From Rhodopirellula sp. P2 (GTDB lineage: Bacteria > Planctomycetota > Planctomycetia > Pirellulales > Pirellulaceae), in NCBI RefSeq assembly GCF_028768465.1, contig NZ_CP118225.1, forward strand, positions 1,655,001 through 1,719,000: a stretch of 64,000 nt of DNA, read 5' to 3'. How positions within the stretch are numbered: position 1 is the stretch's first letter; each line of letters begins with the position of its first letter. Both the position numbers and the translations under genes were made by a program. The notes below the pieces were generated by a model, which worked only from the letters and a program-made list of their open reading frames with translations, did no database searches and was not told the DNA's origin. Of the stretch, positions 30,530-41,090 are shown in pieces.

Positions 30530-32317
30530 TCAGTGCAGGGCTTCGGCGAAGGCTTGTTTCAGCCTTGCGGCAGCGTCGCCAGCTTGATCGCTTTGGATGA
30601 CCACGTTCACTTGCAGTTCACTTGTCGCGATCATCTCAACATTGATGCCGGCGCTGGCCAGTTGCTCGAACAGCACCGTGCCGACTTGCGTGTGGCTTCG
30701 CAGCCCGATGCCGCTGACACTGAGCTTGGTGATTCCGGAAGCACCGCGAACGTCTCGCATTTGATGTTTGTCACAGATCGCTCGAGCGACCTTTGTGGCG
30801 GCTTCCACGTCGGCTTGTTCGACGGTGAAGCTGACGCTGGTGCTGCCGTGTTCGCCGTCGTAGCCTTGCACGATCATGTCGATGAAGATGCCGGCTTCGC
30901 CAATCTGTTCAAAGATGTCGGCTGCCACACCGACTTGGTCCGGGACCCCATCGAGTGTCACGCGGGCTTGATCGGGAACGATCGAAATGTCGGTCAGTGT
31001 GAGCGCTTCCAACGCGTCGTTTTGCAAGCGAGAGACAACGTCGGCCACATCAGCTTCTTTGGCATGGCTGGCTTTGATTTCGTTCCAAGTCTTTGCGTCG
31101 CTGGGCCGTTGATCCAGTGTGAACGCTTCGTGCACCGCACGCAGGGCCGTGTTGGCTTGATCACGAGGAACCAAGCAGGAGATTTTGATCTCACTGGTTG
31201 TGATCATGTGGATGTTCACCTCGGCCTCGGCCAGGGCTCGGAACATGCTGGCAGCGACGGCTTTTTGATGGGCCATCCCCAGCCCAACGACGCTGACCTT
31301 GGAGACTTGATCGTCGTGGGTCACGCCATCGGCACCGAGCGACGCCAGGGTTCCCTCGAGTGCTGCGAGGGTTTTTTTGAGTTCGCCGCCCGCGACCGTG
31401 AACGACACATCGGCCTTGCCAGAGGTGCCGACGTTTTGGACGACCATGTCGACGGCCACCTTCTGCTCAGCGATGGCCGAGAAGATTTTTTGGCTCATGC
31501 CAGGAACGTCGGGCACGCCCAGCACGGTCACGCGAGCCTCGTCGCGGGTCAACGCCGCGCCTGAGACGGGAGCGGTTTCTGATTCGGGCTGGGCGACGAT
31601 CATCGTGCCGTCTTGATCCGAGAAACTGCTGCGGACGTGGATCGGCACCTCGAATTTCTTGGCGAATTCGATGGATCGGGAGTGCATCACGCCGGCACCC
31701 AGGGAAGCGAGTTCCAGCATTTCGTCGTAGCTGATCACATCCACCCGGCGGGCTTCTGCCAGCAGTCTGGGGTCGGTGGTGTAAACACCATCGACGTCCG
31801 TGTTGATTTCGCAAGCATCCGCGCCCAGCACGGCCGCCAAAGCCACCGCGGTGGTGTCGCTGCCGCCCCGACCGAGCGTCGTGATGTTCAAGTCGTCGTC
31901 GATGCCTTGGAAACCCGCCGCGACGACGATGTTGCCAGCGTCGAGCAAGCGTTCGATGCGACCGGTGTCGATCGATTGAATGCGAGCCTTGCTGAAGCTG
32001 TTGTCGGTCTTCAGGCCGATTTGCCCGCCGGTCAGGCTGACCGCTTTCGATCCCATGTTGTGGATGGCCATCGCAACCAACGCCACGCTGACCTGTTCGC
32101 CGGTGCTGAGCAGCATGTCCATTTCACGCGCCGGTGGTTCATCGCTGATTTGCGAGGCCAGGTCCAGCAGCGTGTCCGTGTTTTTGCCCATCGCGCTGAC
32201 AACCATCACGACTCGATGGCCGGCTTTTTGGGCACGAATAGCCTTCCGCGCGGCAGCACGAATCTTTTCAGTGTCGGCAACCGACGTGCCGCCAAATTTT
32301 TGAACGATCAGGGACAT
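30530..32317 (-). CDS. lysC: Aspartate kinase with four ACT domains
   Basis: This 595-residue enzyme phosphorylates aspartate, the first step to lysine, threonine and methionine. The catalytic part (about residues 1-245) starts VQKFGGTSVAD and includes TLGRGGSDTTAVALAA. It is followed by two tandem ACT pairs (about 265-420 and 435-595) with repeated motifs such as VTVLGVPDVPGMSQKIF, ITTSEIKISCLV, VTLDGVPDQVGVAADIF and IATSELQVNVVI. Most aspartokinases have two ACT domains in about 400-460 residues; the four-ACT form is known from Cyanobacteria and Planctomycetes. Feedback control by Lys and/or Thr is expected. It lies 72 bases after the phosphoglycerate mutase on the same strand. Confidence 0.95.
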   Translation of the reverse strand: MSLIVQKFGGTSVADTEKIRAAARKAIRAQKAGHRVVMVVSAMGKNTDTLLDLASQISDEPPAREMDMLLSTGEQVSVALVAMAIHNMGSKAVSLTGGQIGLKTDNSFSKARIQSIDTGRIERLLDAGNIVVAAGFQGIDDDLNITTLGRGGSDTTAVALAAVLGADACEINTDVDGVYTTDPRLLAEARRVDVISYDEMLELASLGAGVMHSRSIEFAKKFEVPIHVRSSFSDQDGTMIVAQPESETAPVSGAALTRDEARVTVLGVPDVPGMSQKIFSAIAEQKVAVDMVVQNVGTSGKADVSFTVAGGELKKTLAALEGTLASLGADGVTHDDQVSKVSVVGLGMAHQKAVAASMFRALAEAEVNIHMITTSEIKISCLVPRDQANTALRAVHEAFTLDQRPSDAKTWNEIKASHAKEADVADVVSRLQNDALEALTLTDISIVPDQARVTLDGVPDQVGVAADIFEQIGEAGIFIDMIVQGYDGEHGSTSVSFTVEQADVEAATKVARAICDKHQMRDVRGASGITKLSVSGIGLRSHTQVGTVLFEQLASAGINVEMIATSELQVNVVIQSDQAGDAAARLKQAFAEALH

Positions 32318-32389
32318 GGAAGTGACGAAGCGAAACGGAAGGAAGGAGGGAAAAGGATTGGCAGTCCATTTGCCAGCGGACCCGATGGA

Positions 32390-33631
32390 TCAGCCTTTCT
32401 GAATGTAGGCGTCCATCATCGTCCAACCGGGATCGAACACCCATCCGGATGCCTTCGCGGCGATCTCGTCAAAGGTCGTCGCGGAGTCGGTTTCGATGCC
32501 GGTGCCGGCCATCGTCAGGGGCACGGGGCCGTGCGTGTGTTTCTTGGTCCGGCAGAACGTGGGGTGATCGGGCAAGATCAACATGCGGTGTTCGTCGTGC
32601 TTGGAAAGCGCTTCCCAAAGCGGGGCAACGATGTGCTGGTCGATTTGCTGCAGCGCTTCGATCTTGGCTTCGACGTTGCCCTCGTGAGAGGCTTCGTCGG
32701 GGGCTTCGATGTGGACGCAGACAAAATCATAGTCCGCGAGAGCTTGGATTGCCGCTTCGCCTTTTCCAGCGTAGTTCGTGTCGAGGTACCCGGTGGCACC
32801 TTCGACTTCGATTCGAGGCCAACCGGCGAGGGCACCGATGCCGCGCAGCAAGTCGACTGCGGTGATCATCACGCCGCGAATGCCGTAGCGTTCCTCAAAC
32901 GTCGACAATTGAGGCGCGCCGCCGGAACTCCACAACCAAACGTGGGTCGCGACGTCTTTGCCGGCCGCTTTGCGAGCGACGTTGATCGGGTGCTTGGCCA
33001 GGATTTCCGCTGACGCGTTCATCAGGTCAACCAAGATCTGGCTGCCGGGACCACGCGGGAAATCGTCCATCACGCTGAGGTCGGTCAAATCGTGCGGGGC
33101 ACTCGATCGTGTCGCGTTGGTGAACGGCGAGGGGTGATCCGCGTCGCCGCGATACAGCATCAGGTTCCGATAGCTGACCCCGGGGACAAATTCCAACCGG
33201 CTGGCCAGGTCAGCGTCACCCAGCGGTCCGTTTTCGCTGAACAGTTCCTTCGACAAATCCGCGAGCAGCGTGGTGGCTTCTTCGGTGCTGATGTGATCGG
33301 CGGTGAAGTCGATCATCGTCTGGTCGCGAATGGTGACCAAATTGCATCGCACGGCGCAATCCTGAGGGCCCAATTCGATGCCCTGCGCGGCGGCTTCCAA
33401 GGGAGCTCGGCCGGTGAAGCACACATTGGGGTCGTAACCCAGCAGGCACAGATTGGCGATTTCGCTGCCAGCAGGGAAATCAATCGGGGTGTTGTCGGTC
33501 ACGCCAACGCGGCCCAGCGATGCGATTTGGTCCATCGCTGGCAGGTTCGCGGCTTGCAGAGGTGTGCGTCCGTTCAGTGATTCGAGCGGTTCGTCGGCAC
33601 AGCCGTCGGGGATAATCAGGACATATTTCAT
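32390..33631 (-). CDS. apgM: Cofactor-independent phosphoglycerate mutase, archaeal type
   Basis: This 413-residue protein is an ApgM-type 2,3-bisphosphoglycerate-independent phosphoglycerate mutase, a glycolytic enzyme of the alkaline phosphatase superfamily. Metal-binding motifs are seen at the N-terminus (IIPDGCADEP) and in HIEAPDEASHEGN and LPDHPTFCRTKKHTHGPVP; GSEIANLCLLGYDP is the family signature. The ATG at 33631 has GGAG eight to nine bases upstream; the upstream open frame is not part of the protein. Related ApgM-like enzymes can be homoserine kinases in some phyla (ThrB-like), and its position next to aspartokinase makes that alternative worth noting. Confidence 0.85.
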   Translation of the reverse strand: MKYVLIIPDGCADEPLESLNGRTPLQAANLPAMDQIASLGRVGVTDNTPIDFPAGSEIANLCLLGYDPNVCFTGRAPLEAAAQGIELGPQDCAVRCNLVTIRDQTMIDFTADHISTEEATTLLADLSKELFSENGPLGDADLASRLEFVPGVSYRNLMLYRGDADHPSPFTNATRSSAPHDLTDLSVMDDFPRGPGSQILVDLMNASAEILAKHPINVARKAAGKDVATHVWLWSSGGAPQLSTFEERYGIRGVMITAVDLLRGIGALAGWPRIEVEGATGYLDTNYAGKGEAAIQALADYDFVCVHIEAPDEASHEGNVEAKIEALQQIDQHIVAPLWEALSKHDEHRMLILPDHPTFCRTKKHTHGPVPLTMAGTGIETDSATTFDEIAAKASGWVFDPGWTMMDAYIQKG

Positions 33632-33901
33632 GGCGAAGGCTCCGCCTGGATGGTCGAAAGAATTGCGGCAGTTTCGTTGAACGCCCGCGAAAACGAAAGG
33701 GCCCGACCCAAGCTGATGTCGCGGGAACCCGCAAAATCGATTCGGTCGTCGCCACTGTTGCTGTTGGATCGACCGATACAGACCGACGCGGCAGCAGCGG
33801 ACTTCCGCCAGCCGAGCAAAAATCGGTGGTGAAGAGGGAGGGGCTGACCCATCCTTGAGAGGACACAGAGATCCTTCTCGTTCCAAGTCCATTGTCAAAC
33901 G

Positions 33902-35245
33902 ATGCAATCTGCCCCACCACCATCCGATTCCCTTTCGGCGACTGGCCCTCTTTCAGGTCAGTCTTCGGCATGCACATGGGAAAACTCCTTTTCGCATGAC
34001 ACTCGGGAGCAATCCGCCGAACCGGTGGCCCTCGCGGTGAGAAGTTCCGCTGACGTCCGCCATTTGGCTCGCGCTGTCCGCAAGGGACGCGACGTGTCGC
34101 GGGCTGTGGCCGTGACAGATGAGACCGGGCAAGACGCTGGTGGGTCTGGTGCCAGTGAGTCTGCATCGTCGCTGAAGCCGCATCGTCGGATTCTGGAGCT
34201 CGACGCGTTGCGTGCGATGGCAGCGATCAATTTGGTGCTGTTTCACTTCACGCACGTTTACGCAGTCAAATTCGGCTTCTCCAGTCCGCTGGGCGGGGAA
34301 TGGCCTTACGGTGCTTATGGCGTCGAGCTGTTCTTCATTCTCAGCGGTTTCGTCAACAGCATGTCGCTGATGCGTCGTGGCAAGCCCACCGATTTCGTGG
34401 CCGCTCGACTGATCCGAATCGTGCCGCTGTTCCTGATGGTGATTTTCGCAAACCTTTGGATTGTGACGTTTGCTCCGCTCAACGGCCAGCCGATTTCGAC
34501 GGAGCAGTTTCTGGCCAATTTGACCTTGATGCCGCGAGTCTTTGGCTATGAGTGCATCGATCCGGTGATGTGGACGCTGCAGGTCGAGATGATGTTCTAC
34601 TTCGTCTTGGTGACGCTGTTCTGCAAAGGCTACTTGCAACGCTACTTCGTCGGCTGGGGGTCATTGTTGGCCGCTTCGTTGGTGCTGTGTCCCGCCTTGG
34701 ATGCGGCCCAGGCCAGCTATGGTGACACGTCTGTGTTCGCTGCTCTGACCGCGGTCAGGCACCTGTTGGTGCTCGACTTCGCGCCGCTGTTCGCGATCGG
34801 TTTCTTGCTGTACATGATCAAGACCGGCGTCGGGGCGAAGTGGCAGAACCTGCTGGGCATCGTGGTGGCCGCGGGGGTCTTCCACAGCATCGATCACGGC
34901 AAACACAACCCGGCTGCAACGGCACTGATCATCGGCTTGGTCACGATGGCCGCCTACGGAAAAATTCCTGTCTTGCGGCTGAAACCTTTTGTGGCGATCA
35001 GTTCGATCTCGTACGCGTTGTACCTGTGTCACAACAACCTGGGCTGCACCTTGCTGCACGCCTTTGATCAAGCCGGCCTGCCACCGATCTTGTGTTTGGC
35101 GATTGTGGTTGGGTTCTCGTTCGCGTTGGCCTGGATGGTCACGGTTTGGATTGAGCAACCGATCACGAAGGCACTGCGTCGGCTATACGCCAATGTGTCC
35201 GAGCGAGTCCGCCGACCAGCGGTCGCGGAACCTGCCGCTGGCTGA
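33902..35245 (+). CDS. Acyltransferase family 3 (OafA/NodX-like) membrane protein
   Basis: This protein of up to 447 residues has about ten membrane helices and the family 3 acyltransferase pattern: LDALRAMAAINLVLFHFTHV with the catalytic His, GVELFFILSGFV, and WTLQVEMMFYFVL. Such proteins acetylate or acylate sugars of lipopolysaccharide or exopolysaccharide at the inner membrane. The first 95 residues are hydrophilic and not part of the family, so the true start may lie later (for example GTG near 34037). It is divergent from the phosphoglycerate mutase gene with 270 bases between; no polysaccharide genes adjoin. Confidence 0.85.
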   Translation: MQSAPPPSDSLSATGPLSGQSSACTWENSFSHDTREQSAEPVALAVRSSADVRHLARAVRKGRDVSRAVAVTDETGQDAGGSGASESASSLKPHRRILELDALRAMAAINLVLFHFTHVYAVKFGFSSPLGGEWPYGAYGVELFFILSGFVNSMSLMRRGKPTDFVAARLIRIVPLFLMVIFANLWIVTFAPLNGQPISTEQFLANLTLMPRVFGYECIDPVMWTLQVEMMFYFVLVTLFCKGYLQRYFVGWGSLLAASLVLCPALDAAQASYGDTSVFAALTAVRHLLVLDFAPLFAIGFLLYMIKTGVGAKWQNLLGIVVAAGVFHSIDHGKHNPAATALIIGLVTMAAYGKIPVLRLKPFVAISSISYALYLCHNNLGCTLLHAFDQAGLPPILCLAIVVGFSFALAWMVTVWIEQPITKALRRLYANVSERVRRPAVAEPAAG

Positions 35246-35280
35246 GTCGCCCATCGACTCCGCTCGATGGAACCTGTAAC

Positions 35281-35347
35281 GCGTAGCCGGATTCGCCAGA
35301 ATTCGGACACGAACACGAACCGAATTCTTGGCTACCCTGGCCTACGT
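35281..35347. repeat. Dispersed inverted repeat GTAGCCGGATTCGCCAGAATTCGG
   Basis: The left arm (gtagcc...gaattcgg, 35283-35306) faces ccgaattcttggctac (35320-35335), with a (gaacac)-like centre. It lies between the convergent acyltransferase and leuS genes and could terminate both. It is of the same style as the other intergenic palindromes in this window. Confidence 0.65.
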
Positions 35348-35359
35348 TCGCTCACCGGG

Positions 35360-38212
35360 TCACTTGACGACCAGGTTCACCATGCGGCCGGGAACGGCGA
35401 TCGTCTTGACGACCTTCTTGTCGCCGATCGCGTTTTGAACCGCGGGATCCGCCAGCGCTGCTTCGCCCATCTCGTTCGGTTTCGCATCCGGTGACAACGA
35501 GATCTTCGCTTTCAACTTGCCGTTGATCTGAACCGGGATTTCGATGCTGGACTGGACCAACGCGGCTTCGTCCCACTGCGGCCACGGCTGCAGCGAAATC
35601 GATTCGTTGTGCCCCAGGTGCTTCCACAATTCTTCGCACAGGTGAGGTGCGTAGGGAGCCAGCAGGATCAGGAACGATTCCATCGCTTCCCGTGGTCGCG
35701 TTTCGCAACGGGTGAAGTGATTCGTGAATTCCATCATCTTCGCAATCGCGGTGTTGAAACTCATCGCTTCGTTGTCTTCGGTCACCTTCCGAATCGTTTG
35801 GTGCAGCACGCGAAGTTGCTCTTCGTCGCAGGGCGTGTCCACCACCGCGGCGGAAAGCTGCAGCTCGTCTTCGGGCTCGTCGATGATCATCCGCCAGACG
35901 CGATCCAAGAAGCTGCGAACGCCACCGACGCCATTCATCGCCCAAGGCTTGGTCGCCTCCAGTGGGCCCATGAACATCTCGTACAAACGCAACGAGTCCG
36001 CTCCGTAGTCGCGAACGACCGAGTCAGGGTTGACCACGTTGCCGCGACTCTTGCTCATCTTGAACGCGCGGCTATCGACCTTGATCGAGGCATCGGAAGC
36101 CAGGACAAAGCCTTCGCCTTTCTTGACGACTTCTTCTTCGGTCAAGGAAACGATCTCGACCTGTTCGCCAGTGGCTTTGCTGACACGGTTGCCCTCGGCG
36201 TCTTTCTTGACGTTTTTGGTGGAGACGTGTTTGCCGGACGGATCCACGAAACTGGTGAATTCCACTTCGCCGAGAATCATGCCTTGGTTGACGAGTTTGC
36301 CAAACGGTTCGGGGCAAGACACATGGCCGCGGTCGAACAGGACCTTGTGCCAGAACCGTGAGTACAGCAAGTGCAACACAGCGTGCTCGGCACCGCCGAC
36401 ATACAAGTCGACCGGCATCCAGTCCTTTTCCTTTTGCGGATCGATCAATGCGTCGCTGTTCTTGGGGTCGATGTACCGCAGGTAGTACCAGCAGGAACCG
36501 GCCCACTGCGGCATCGTGTTGGTTTCGCGGCGGTAGCGTTTGCCGTCCAGTTCCACGATCAACCAATCGTCGTCGGCTTTTGCGAGCGGTGGCTCAGGGC
36601 GACCGTGGGGTTTGAAGTCGGCCAGTTCTGGCAACGTCACGGGCAATTGATCATCCGGAACCAAGCGGCGCACGCCGGTCGCATTGCCTTCGGAATCGAT
36701 CTCGTGCAGGACGGGGAAGGGCTCGCCCCAGAAACGTTGTCGACTGAACAACCAATCCCGCAGCTTGTAATTGACGGCTTCGCATGCCAGGCCTTGTTTG
36801 GCCAATTCGGCGGTCAAAGCGGCTTTGACTTCCGCGGTCGTTTTGCCGTCGTACTCACCGCTGTTGATCGCAACGCCTTCTGCGGCGAAGCAAGCTTTGC
36901 CCGCCAAGATTTCGTCGCGTTGTTTGTGATCCGCTGGTGGATCGACAACGGGGATCACAGGCAAATCAAACGCCACGGCGAATTCAAAATCCCGTTCGTC
37001 GTGAGCGGGAACGGCCATGATCGCGCCGGTTCCATACCCTGCCAAAACATAGTCGGCGATCCAAATTGGGATGCTGCGTCCGTCCGCGGGGTTGATCGCG
37101 TGGGAACCGGTGAACACTCCCGTTTTGGCTCGATCGCCATCGGTTCGTTCGCGGTCACTTTTGAACGAAGCCTTCTCGCGATACGCGTCGACTTCGGCTT
37201 TCTGTTCGGGTTTGACCAGCACATCGATCAAGGGGTGCTCGGGCGCGACGACCATGTAGGTCGCTCCGAACAAGGTGTCAGGCCGAGTCGTGTAGACACG
37301 CAAGCAGTCCTTGCCAGGATCGGTTGGAAAGCCTTCGGTTTCGCGTGCCCGTTTGAAGGCGACGAAGGGGCCAGTGTCATCACCCACGGCTCCGCGTTGC
37401 AAGTAGAAATCGACTTCGCCACCGGTGCTGCGACCGATCCAGTCGGCTTGCAGTTTCTTGATCCCGGAGGGCCAATCCACGTTTGCCAATCCGTCCAGCA
37501 ATCGTTCGGCGTAATCCGTGATCCGCAACATCCATTGCCGCAGCGGGATCCGCTTGACCGGGTGCCCACCGACTTCGCTCTTGCCATCGACCACTTCTTC
37601 GTTGGCCAGCACGGTGCCCAGTTTCGGGCACCAGTTCACCAAGGCGTCATCCAGGTAAGCCAAACGGTTCGAGTCGCGATACTGCTCGATTGCCAATTCG
37701 CCTTTGGCGGTGACCTCCGCAGGGATCGGCAGCTCCGCGATAGGGCGGCCTTTTTGTTGTTCGCGATCAAACCAAGTGTCGTACAGCACCCCGAAGATCC
37801 ACTGCGTCCAGCGGAAGTACTCTTCGTCCGTGGTCGCCAAGACGCGGTCCCAGTCGTAGCTGAAACCGAGCATCTTCAATTGACGAGTGAAGTTGTCGAT
37901 GTTGCGTTGGGTTTGGACGCGGGGATGCTCGCCGGTCTTGATCGCGTGTTCTTCCGCGGGCAACCCAAACGCATCGAATCCCATCGGGTGCAAAACCGCT
38001 TCCCCGCGAGCCCGTGCGAAGCGTGAGACGATGTCCGTCGCCGTGTAGCCTTCGGGGTGTCCAACATGCAGCCCGTCGCCGCTGGGGTAGGGGAACATGT
38101 CCAGCACGTAGCGTTTCTTCTGGCCGATTTTTTCCGGCGTGGCGAAGGTGTGGTGTTCGTCCCAGTAGGCTTGCCAGCGAGGTTCAATTTCGTTGGGGTT
38201 GTAGCGGACCAT
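35360..38212 (-). CDS. leuS: Leucyl-tRNA synthetase
   Basis: This 950-residue class Ia synthetase charges tRNA-Leu. It has the HIGH motif as HVGH (49-52 in [15 protein letters not shown]), the CP1 editing domain (about 230-430) with the Thr-rich [21 protein letters not shown] and [21 protein letters not shown], and the KMSKS loop (718-722, [14 protein letters not shown]). An anticodon-binding domain and C-terminal domain follow. It is somewhat longer than the E. coli enzyme (860), from inserts around the catalytic core. It is a single gene. The tRNA-Leu(GAG) gene lies about 2 kb away. Confidence 0.97.
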   Translation of the reverse strand: MVRYNPNEIEPRWQAYWDEHHTFATPEKIGQKKRYVLDMFPYPSGDGLHVGHPEGYTATDIVSRFARARGEAVLHPMGFDAFGLPAEEHAIKTGEHPRVQTQRNIDNFTRQLKMLGFSYDWDRVLATTDEEYFRWTQWIFGVLYDTWFDREQQKGRPIAELPIPAEVTAKGELAIEQYRDSNRLAYLDDALVNWCPKLGTVLANEEVVDGKSEVGGHPVKRIPLRQWMLRITDYAERLLDGLANVDWPSGIKKLQADWIGRSTGGEVDFYLQRGAVGDDTGPFVAFKRARETEGFPTDPGKDCLRVYTTRPDTLFGATYMVVAPEHPLIDVLVKPEQKAEVDAYREKASFKSDRERTDGDRAKTGVFTGSHAINPADGRSIPIWIADYVLAGYGTGAIMAVPAHDERDFEFAVAFDLPVIPVVDPPADHKQRDEILAGKACFAAEGVAINSGEYDGKTTAEVKAALTAELAKQGLACEAVNYKLRDWLFSRQRFWGEPFPVLHEIDSEGNATGVRRLVPDDQLPVTLPELADFKPHGRPEPPLAKADDDWLIVELDGKRYRRETNTMPQWAGSCWYYLRYIDPKNSDALIDPQKEKDWMPVDLYVGGAEHAVLHLLYSRFWHKVLFDRGHVSCPEPFGKLVNQGMILGEVEFTSFVDPSGKHVSTKNVKKDAEGNRVSKATGEQVEIVSLTEEEVVKKGEGFVLASDASIKVDSRAFKMSKSRGNVVNPDSVVRDYGADSLRLYEMFMGPLEATKPWAMNGVGGVRSFLDRVWRMIIDEPEDELQLSAAVVDTPCDEEQLRVLHQTIRKVTEDNEAMSFNTAIAKMMEFTNHFTRCETRPREAMESFLILLAPYAPHLCEELWKHLGHNESISLQPWPQWDEAALVQSSIEIPVQINGKLKAKISLSPDAKPNEMGEAALADPAVQNAIGDKKVVKTIAVPGRMVNLVVK

Positions 38213-38402
38213 GTCGTCTTAGCGATGCGGGGAAGGGCAGGGCAGAGCAGGGCAGGGCACTCGCAATGAAAAAACGACCACCTTGCGCTGCAAACAGGTT
38301 CCCTCAGGGGGCGTTTTCGGGCAAGCGGTCTGGTGAATGGGGGATTTCCCAAGTAGGCCGGATCAAGCCGTTTCGGCGCCGCTCCGGCAAGTTCGCTGCC
38401 TG

Positions 38403-39296
38403 CTAAGTGATGCCTAGCACGCGGACGACAACCAGCACGCCTGCCGCGATCACCAGGCACACAGCCGCCGTTCGCCGCAACCAGACTCCGGCGGGCTGGG
38501 TCACCGCGACCCATTCGGTCCGAAACGCCATTTCCGTCCAGTTGTCGCCCTCGTCTTGGGACTGCAACGCTTCCCGTTTCTGATCGCCGATGCCCAGCGA
38601 AGCCAGTTCCAAGCGGCGGACCGGGGAGGCGTCGAGCCAGGTCCAGCCCGTGAGGGCGACCATGAGGGCCACGCCGATCGCCCACGCCCAGGCTCGAGTC
38701 GGCCACGACATGGGCAGCGCGTTCACTTCGATGGACTTGGCAAACATCGCGATCCGCTCCGCGTTGGCACGCTCGTACCCCGCCAGCCATTCGTTGGTGC
38801 GGGTCGTTTCTCGCTGCCAAAATGCGACCCACTTGGACGGCGCTTCGAAGGACGGGGCGGAAGTCGAGTGGCTGGCCAATCGAAGCGGCGACTCCGAATC
38901 GCTCTCGTGCGACGCGAGTTGGTTTTGTTCCGCTTTCGCATAGAAAGCCGCCACCTCACTCCGCCAACGCACCCATCCCACATTGGCGGACGCCTTGGGG
39001 TGCTGGGCCTCCAGCAGTCGTTGGCGAAATCCCTCGACGTTGTCACTGGTCACCACGCGATGCGACCAGACTGGAGGGTGGTGGGCCGTGTCGTTGCGGT
39101 CCGCCGGGGCATTGGCACCCGCGGGGGCATCGGCCGGAAGGACAGCGGCAGCCGGTTGCGGGTAAGAAACCCGATGCCGGGTTGGCTGCGGCGGCCAGAT
39201 CGCCATCACGAGTGTGAAACTGGCGATCGAGGTGACCGCGATGCCGACGAGCGGGTTGCGTGTTAGGATTCTCAATGCAGCGAACTTGCCAGACAC
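38403..39296 (-). CDS. Hypothetical membrane protein
   Basis: This 297-residue protein has one membrane helix near the N-terminus (about residues 15-34), a long hydrophilic helical middle (about 60-190) with many Trp and charged residues, and two further helices (about 200-222 and 270-292). I do not recognise a family. The middle region would be extracytoplasmic if the first helix is a signal anchor. It is followed 190 bases later by leuS on the same strand; the gap shows nothing. The start could be the ATG at 39296 or a few codons later. Confidence 0.65.
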   Translation of the reverse strand: MSGKFAALRILTRNPLVGIAVTSIASFTLVMAIWPPQPTRHRVSYPQPAAAVLPADAPAGANAPADRNDTAHHPPVWSHRVVTSDNVEGFRQRLLEAQHPKASANVGWVRWRSEVAAFYAKAEQNQLASHESDSESPLRLASHSTSAPSFEAPSKWVAFWQRETTRTNEWLAGYERANAERIAMFAKSIEVNALPMSWPTRAWAWAIGVALMVALTGWTWLDASPVRRLELASLGIGDQKREALQSQDEGDNWTEMAFRTEWVAVTQPAGVWLRRTAAVCLVIAAGVLVVVRVLGIT

Positions 39297-39417
39297 GAAA
39301 CGATGCCACTGAAAATGCGAGGGACCGGCGATTCGGTCGTGATCAGAGAGATCTCAGACCGTCCTTGTTGATGATCGGCCGGTTCCACTTCGGTGATCCA
39401 GGAAACTTGAAACGATT

Positions 39418-40155
39418 GTGACAACCTTGCCTCCCGTCGGCCCCAGCGATCCCCCCACCACGCAGCCATCTCGGTCGCCGTTTGCGATCAAAATCTGCGG
39501 CATGCGAAGCGTGCATGATGTGCGATCGGTTGCCGATGCTGGAGCCGACGCGGTGGGATTGAACTTCTACGAACCCAGCGTCCGATCGCTCAACCCCGAT
39601 GCGGAGGAAACGATCCTGATCAATGCAGCGGCTCGCGAAGCGGGGCTGACGCGAGTTGGATTGTTCGTCAACCATGAGTTGGCTTTCATTCAGCGGGTGA
39701 CCGACTCGTTGCAACTTGATTGGATCCAGTTGCATGGCGATGAACCCGCGTCACTGGCCGAGGATCTGATCCGAAGTGGCGGGCGAGTCCTGAGAGCGAT
39801 CCGGTTGCCGCGCGGGAAACTCGAGCCCGGCCAGATTGAGGCTGCCATCGGGGAGTGGAATGACGTGGGCGTTTCTTGCTTGCTCGACGCGGACGCGGGA
39901 GCCTCGTTTGGCGGAGGTGGCCAGCCGCTGGATTGGCCGAGCATTCGAGCGTGGGCGGATCGCCGCGATGAGTCAGCGGCGGGGTGGGTGCTGGCCGGCG
40001 GCCTGAATCCCGAGAACGTCGCGGAGGCGATTCAAATCAGCGGAGCGACCCGTGTCGATGTCGCCAGCGGTGTGGAGCAGCCCAAGGGGCAGAAAAACGC
40101 CGAGAAAATCCGCCAATTCGTCGCAGCCGTTCGGCGGGGTGGGGAAGCTCTGTGA
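39418..40155 (+). CDS. trpF: Phosphoribosylanthranilate isomerase
   Basis: This 245-residue TIM-barrel enzyme converts phosphoribosylanthranilate to the CdRP intermediate in tryptophan synthesis. It has the catalytic Cys in KICGMR (25-30), QLHGDE, the Asp region LLDADAGASFGGGGQPLDW, and the phosphate loop LAGGLNPENV and DVASGVE. The annotated start is GTG at 39418, leaving about 20 extra N-terminal residues. It is not clustered with other trp genes. A tRNA-Leu lies 76 bases downstream on the same strand. Confidence 0.93.
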   Translation: MTTLPPVGPSDPPTTQPSRSPFAIKICGMRSVHDVRSVADAGADAVGLNFYEPSVRSLNPDAEETILINAAAREAGLTRVGLFVNHELAFIQRVTDSLQLDWIQLHGDEPASLAEDLIRSGGRVLRAIRLPRGKLEPGQIEAAIGEWNDVGVSCLLDADAGASFGGGGQPLDWPSIRAWADRRDESAAGWVLAGGLNPENVAEAIQISGATRVDVASGVEQPKGQKNAEKIRQFVAAVRRGGEAL

Positions 40156-40231
40156 ATCCAGGTTGACTGGGCGTTGACGTCGGGCAGATTTGTGCCAAAC
40201 TTTGCCACCCAGTCAAAGACCAACACAGCTC

Positions 40232-40316
<85 letters not shown>

Positions 40317-40323
40317 TTGATTG

Positions 40324-40348
40324 AACCCCGTGATTCACGGGGTTTTTT
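40324..40348 (+). terminator. Rho-independent terminator after tRNA-Leu
   Basis: A 9-bp perfect stem AACCCCGTG/CACGGGGTT with a 3-base loop, running into six T residues, eight bases after the tRNA 3' end. Confidence 0.9.
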
Positions 40349-40756
40349 CATGTGCGGACGGAATTTTCCGTCGTCGGCATACCCGGCAAAATGGTCAGGA
40401 ATGGACCCTGATTCACCACGGTTGCCTGAATCAGGTGCAACCAGTGGTGCAACCATTCATGTGATGGTGCGGCCCGTTTGGAATTCTGAGTTCACAACGT
40501 CGTCCCCACCGAGCCTGGTGGTGCAAGGTGTCACGTTGAAATCAAGACGAGGTGGCGTTCATCAACGTTTCCTGTTCGTCGAGCGTTGTCATGTCTCTGT
40601 GGTCGGCGGCCAACGACGATGAACCGGACGCGATCGCGTTTCGGCTGATGGATGAGGTTGGTCATTGCATCAGCCGGCGTGCGCTAGCACCCGGTTTCCT
40701 CCGACTGGATACACTCCATTGAGGAATGATTGTTTGAAAAAGCAGGAGCCCGAGCG

Positions 40757-40873
40757 ATGAACGATGATGAGCCAATTGCATTTTTCATCACATGGACCGT
40801 TGACGGAACCTTTCTCCAGTCCCGCCGCACCGTCGGGGTGGCTCAAGCCGAAGCATCCCGACAACTCACGTAG
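40757..40873 (+). pseudogene. N-terminal fragment of a Y1 (RAYT-type) transposase
   Basis: An ATG with a GAGC-containing leader starts MNDDEPIAFFITWTVDGTF, the opening of REP-associated tyrosine transposases (typical pattern F-x-T-W-T-x-Y-G-T-x-L). Homology-like sequence stops after about 21 codons (near 40819), and the remaining codons before the stop at 40873 are antisense to the other transposase fragment. The HUH motif and catalytic Tyr are missing, so it is a remnant. Confidence 0.6.
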
Positions 40874-41090
40874 GGTCACCGAAGTGTGACGACGACAAAG
40901 GTAGGCCGCCAGATCTCTCCCTCCAGCGTCGCTACGGAAGCCGCAACATTCCGATACCTCCACGTCGTAGTGCTCCGCGGTCAGCGTCAAAACCGTCTCG
41001 ACGTTTACCACACGGTGTCTTTTTGCCGACTGCCGTTCGGTCGGATCATCGCCACCGGAGGCGAGGGATCGTCGTGAAGCAACCGGCGAC
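40820..41090 (-). pseudogene. C-terminal fragment of a Y1 transposase with DnaA-like HTH
   Basis: The minus-strand frame reads GRDLAAYLCRRHTSVTLREL and then GCFGLSHPDGAA, the DnaA-C-like helix-turn-helix found at the end of many planctomycete REP-associated transposases. The frame is open upstream to about 41090 but no catalytic domain is present. It faces the N-terminal fragment at 40757, as if a transposon had suffered inversion and deletion at about 40820. Confidence 0.55.

Noticed and set aside
36371-38026. 551-codon plus-strand frame opposite leuS
   Set aside because: Antisense shadow; leuS on the minus strand has all synthetase motifs.
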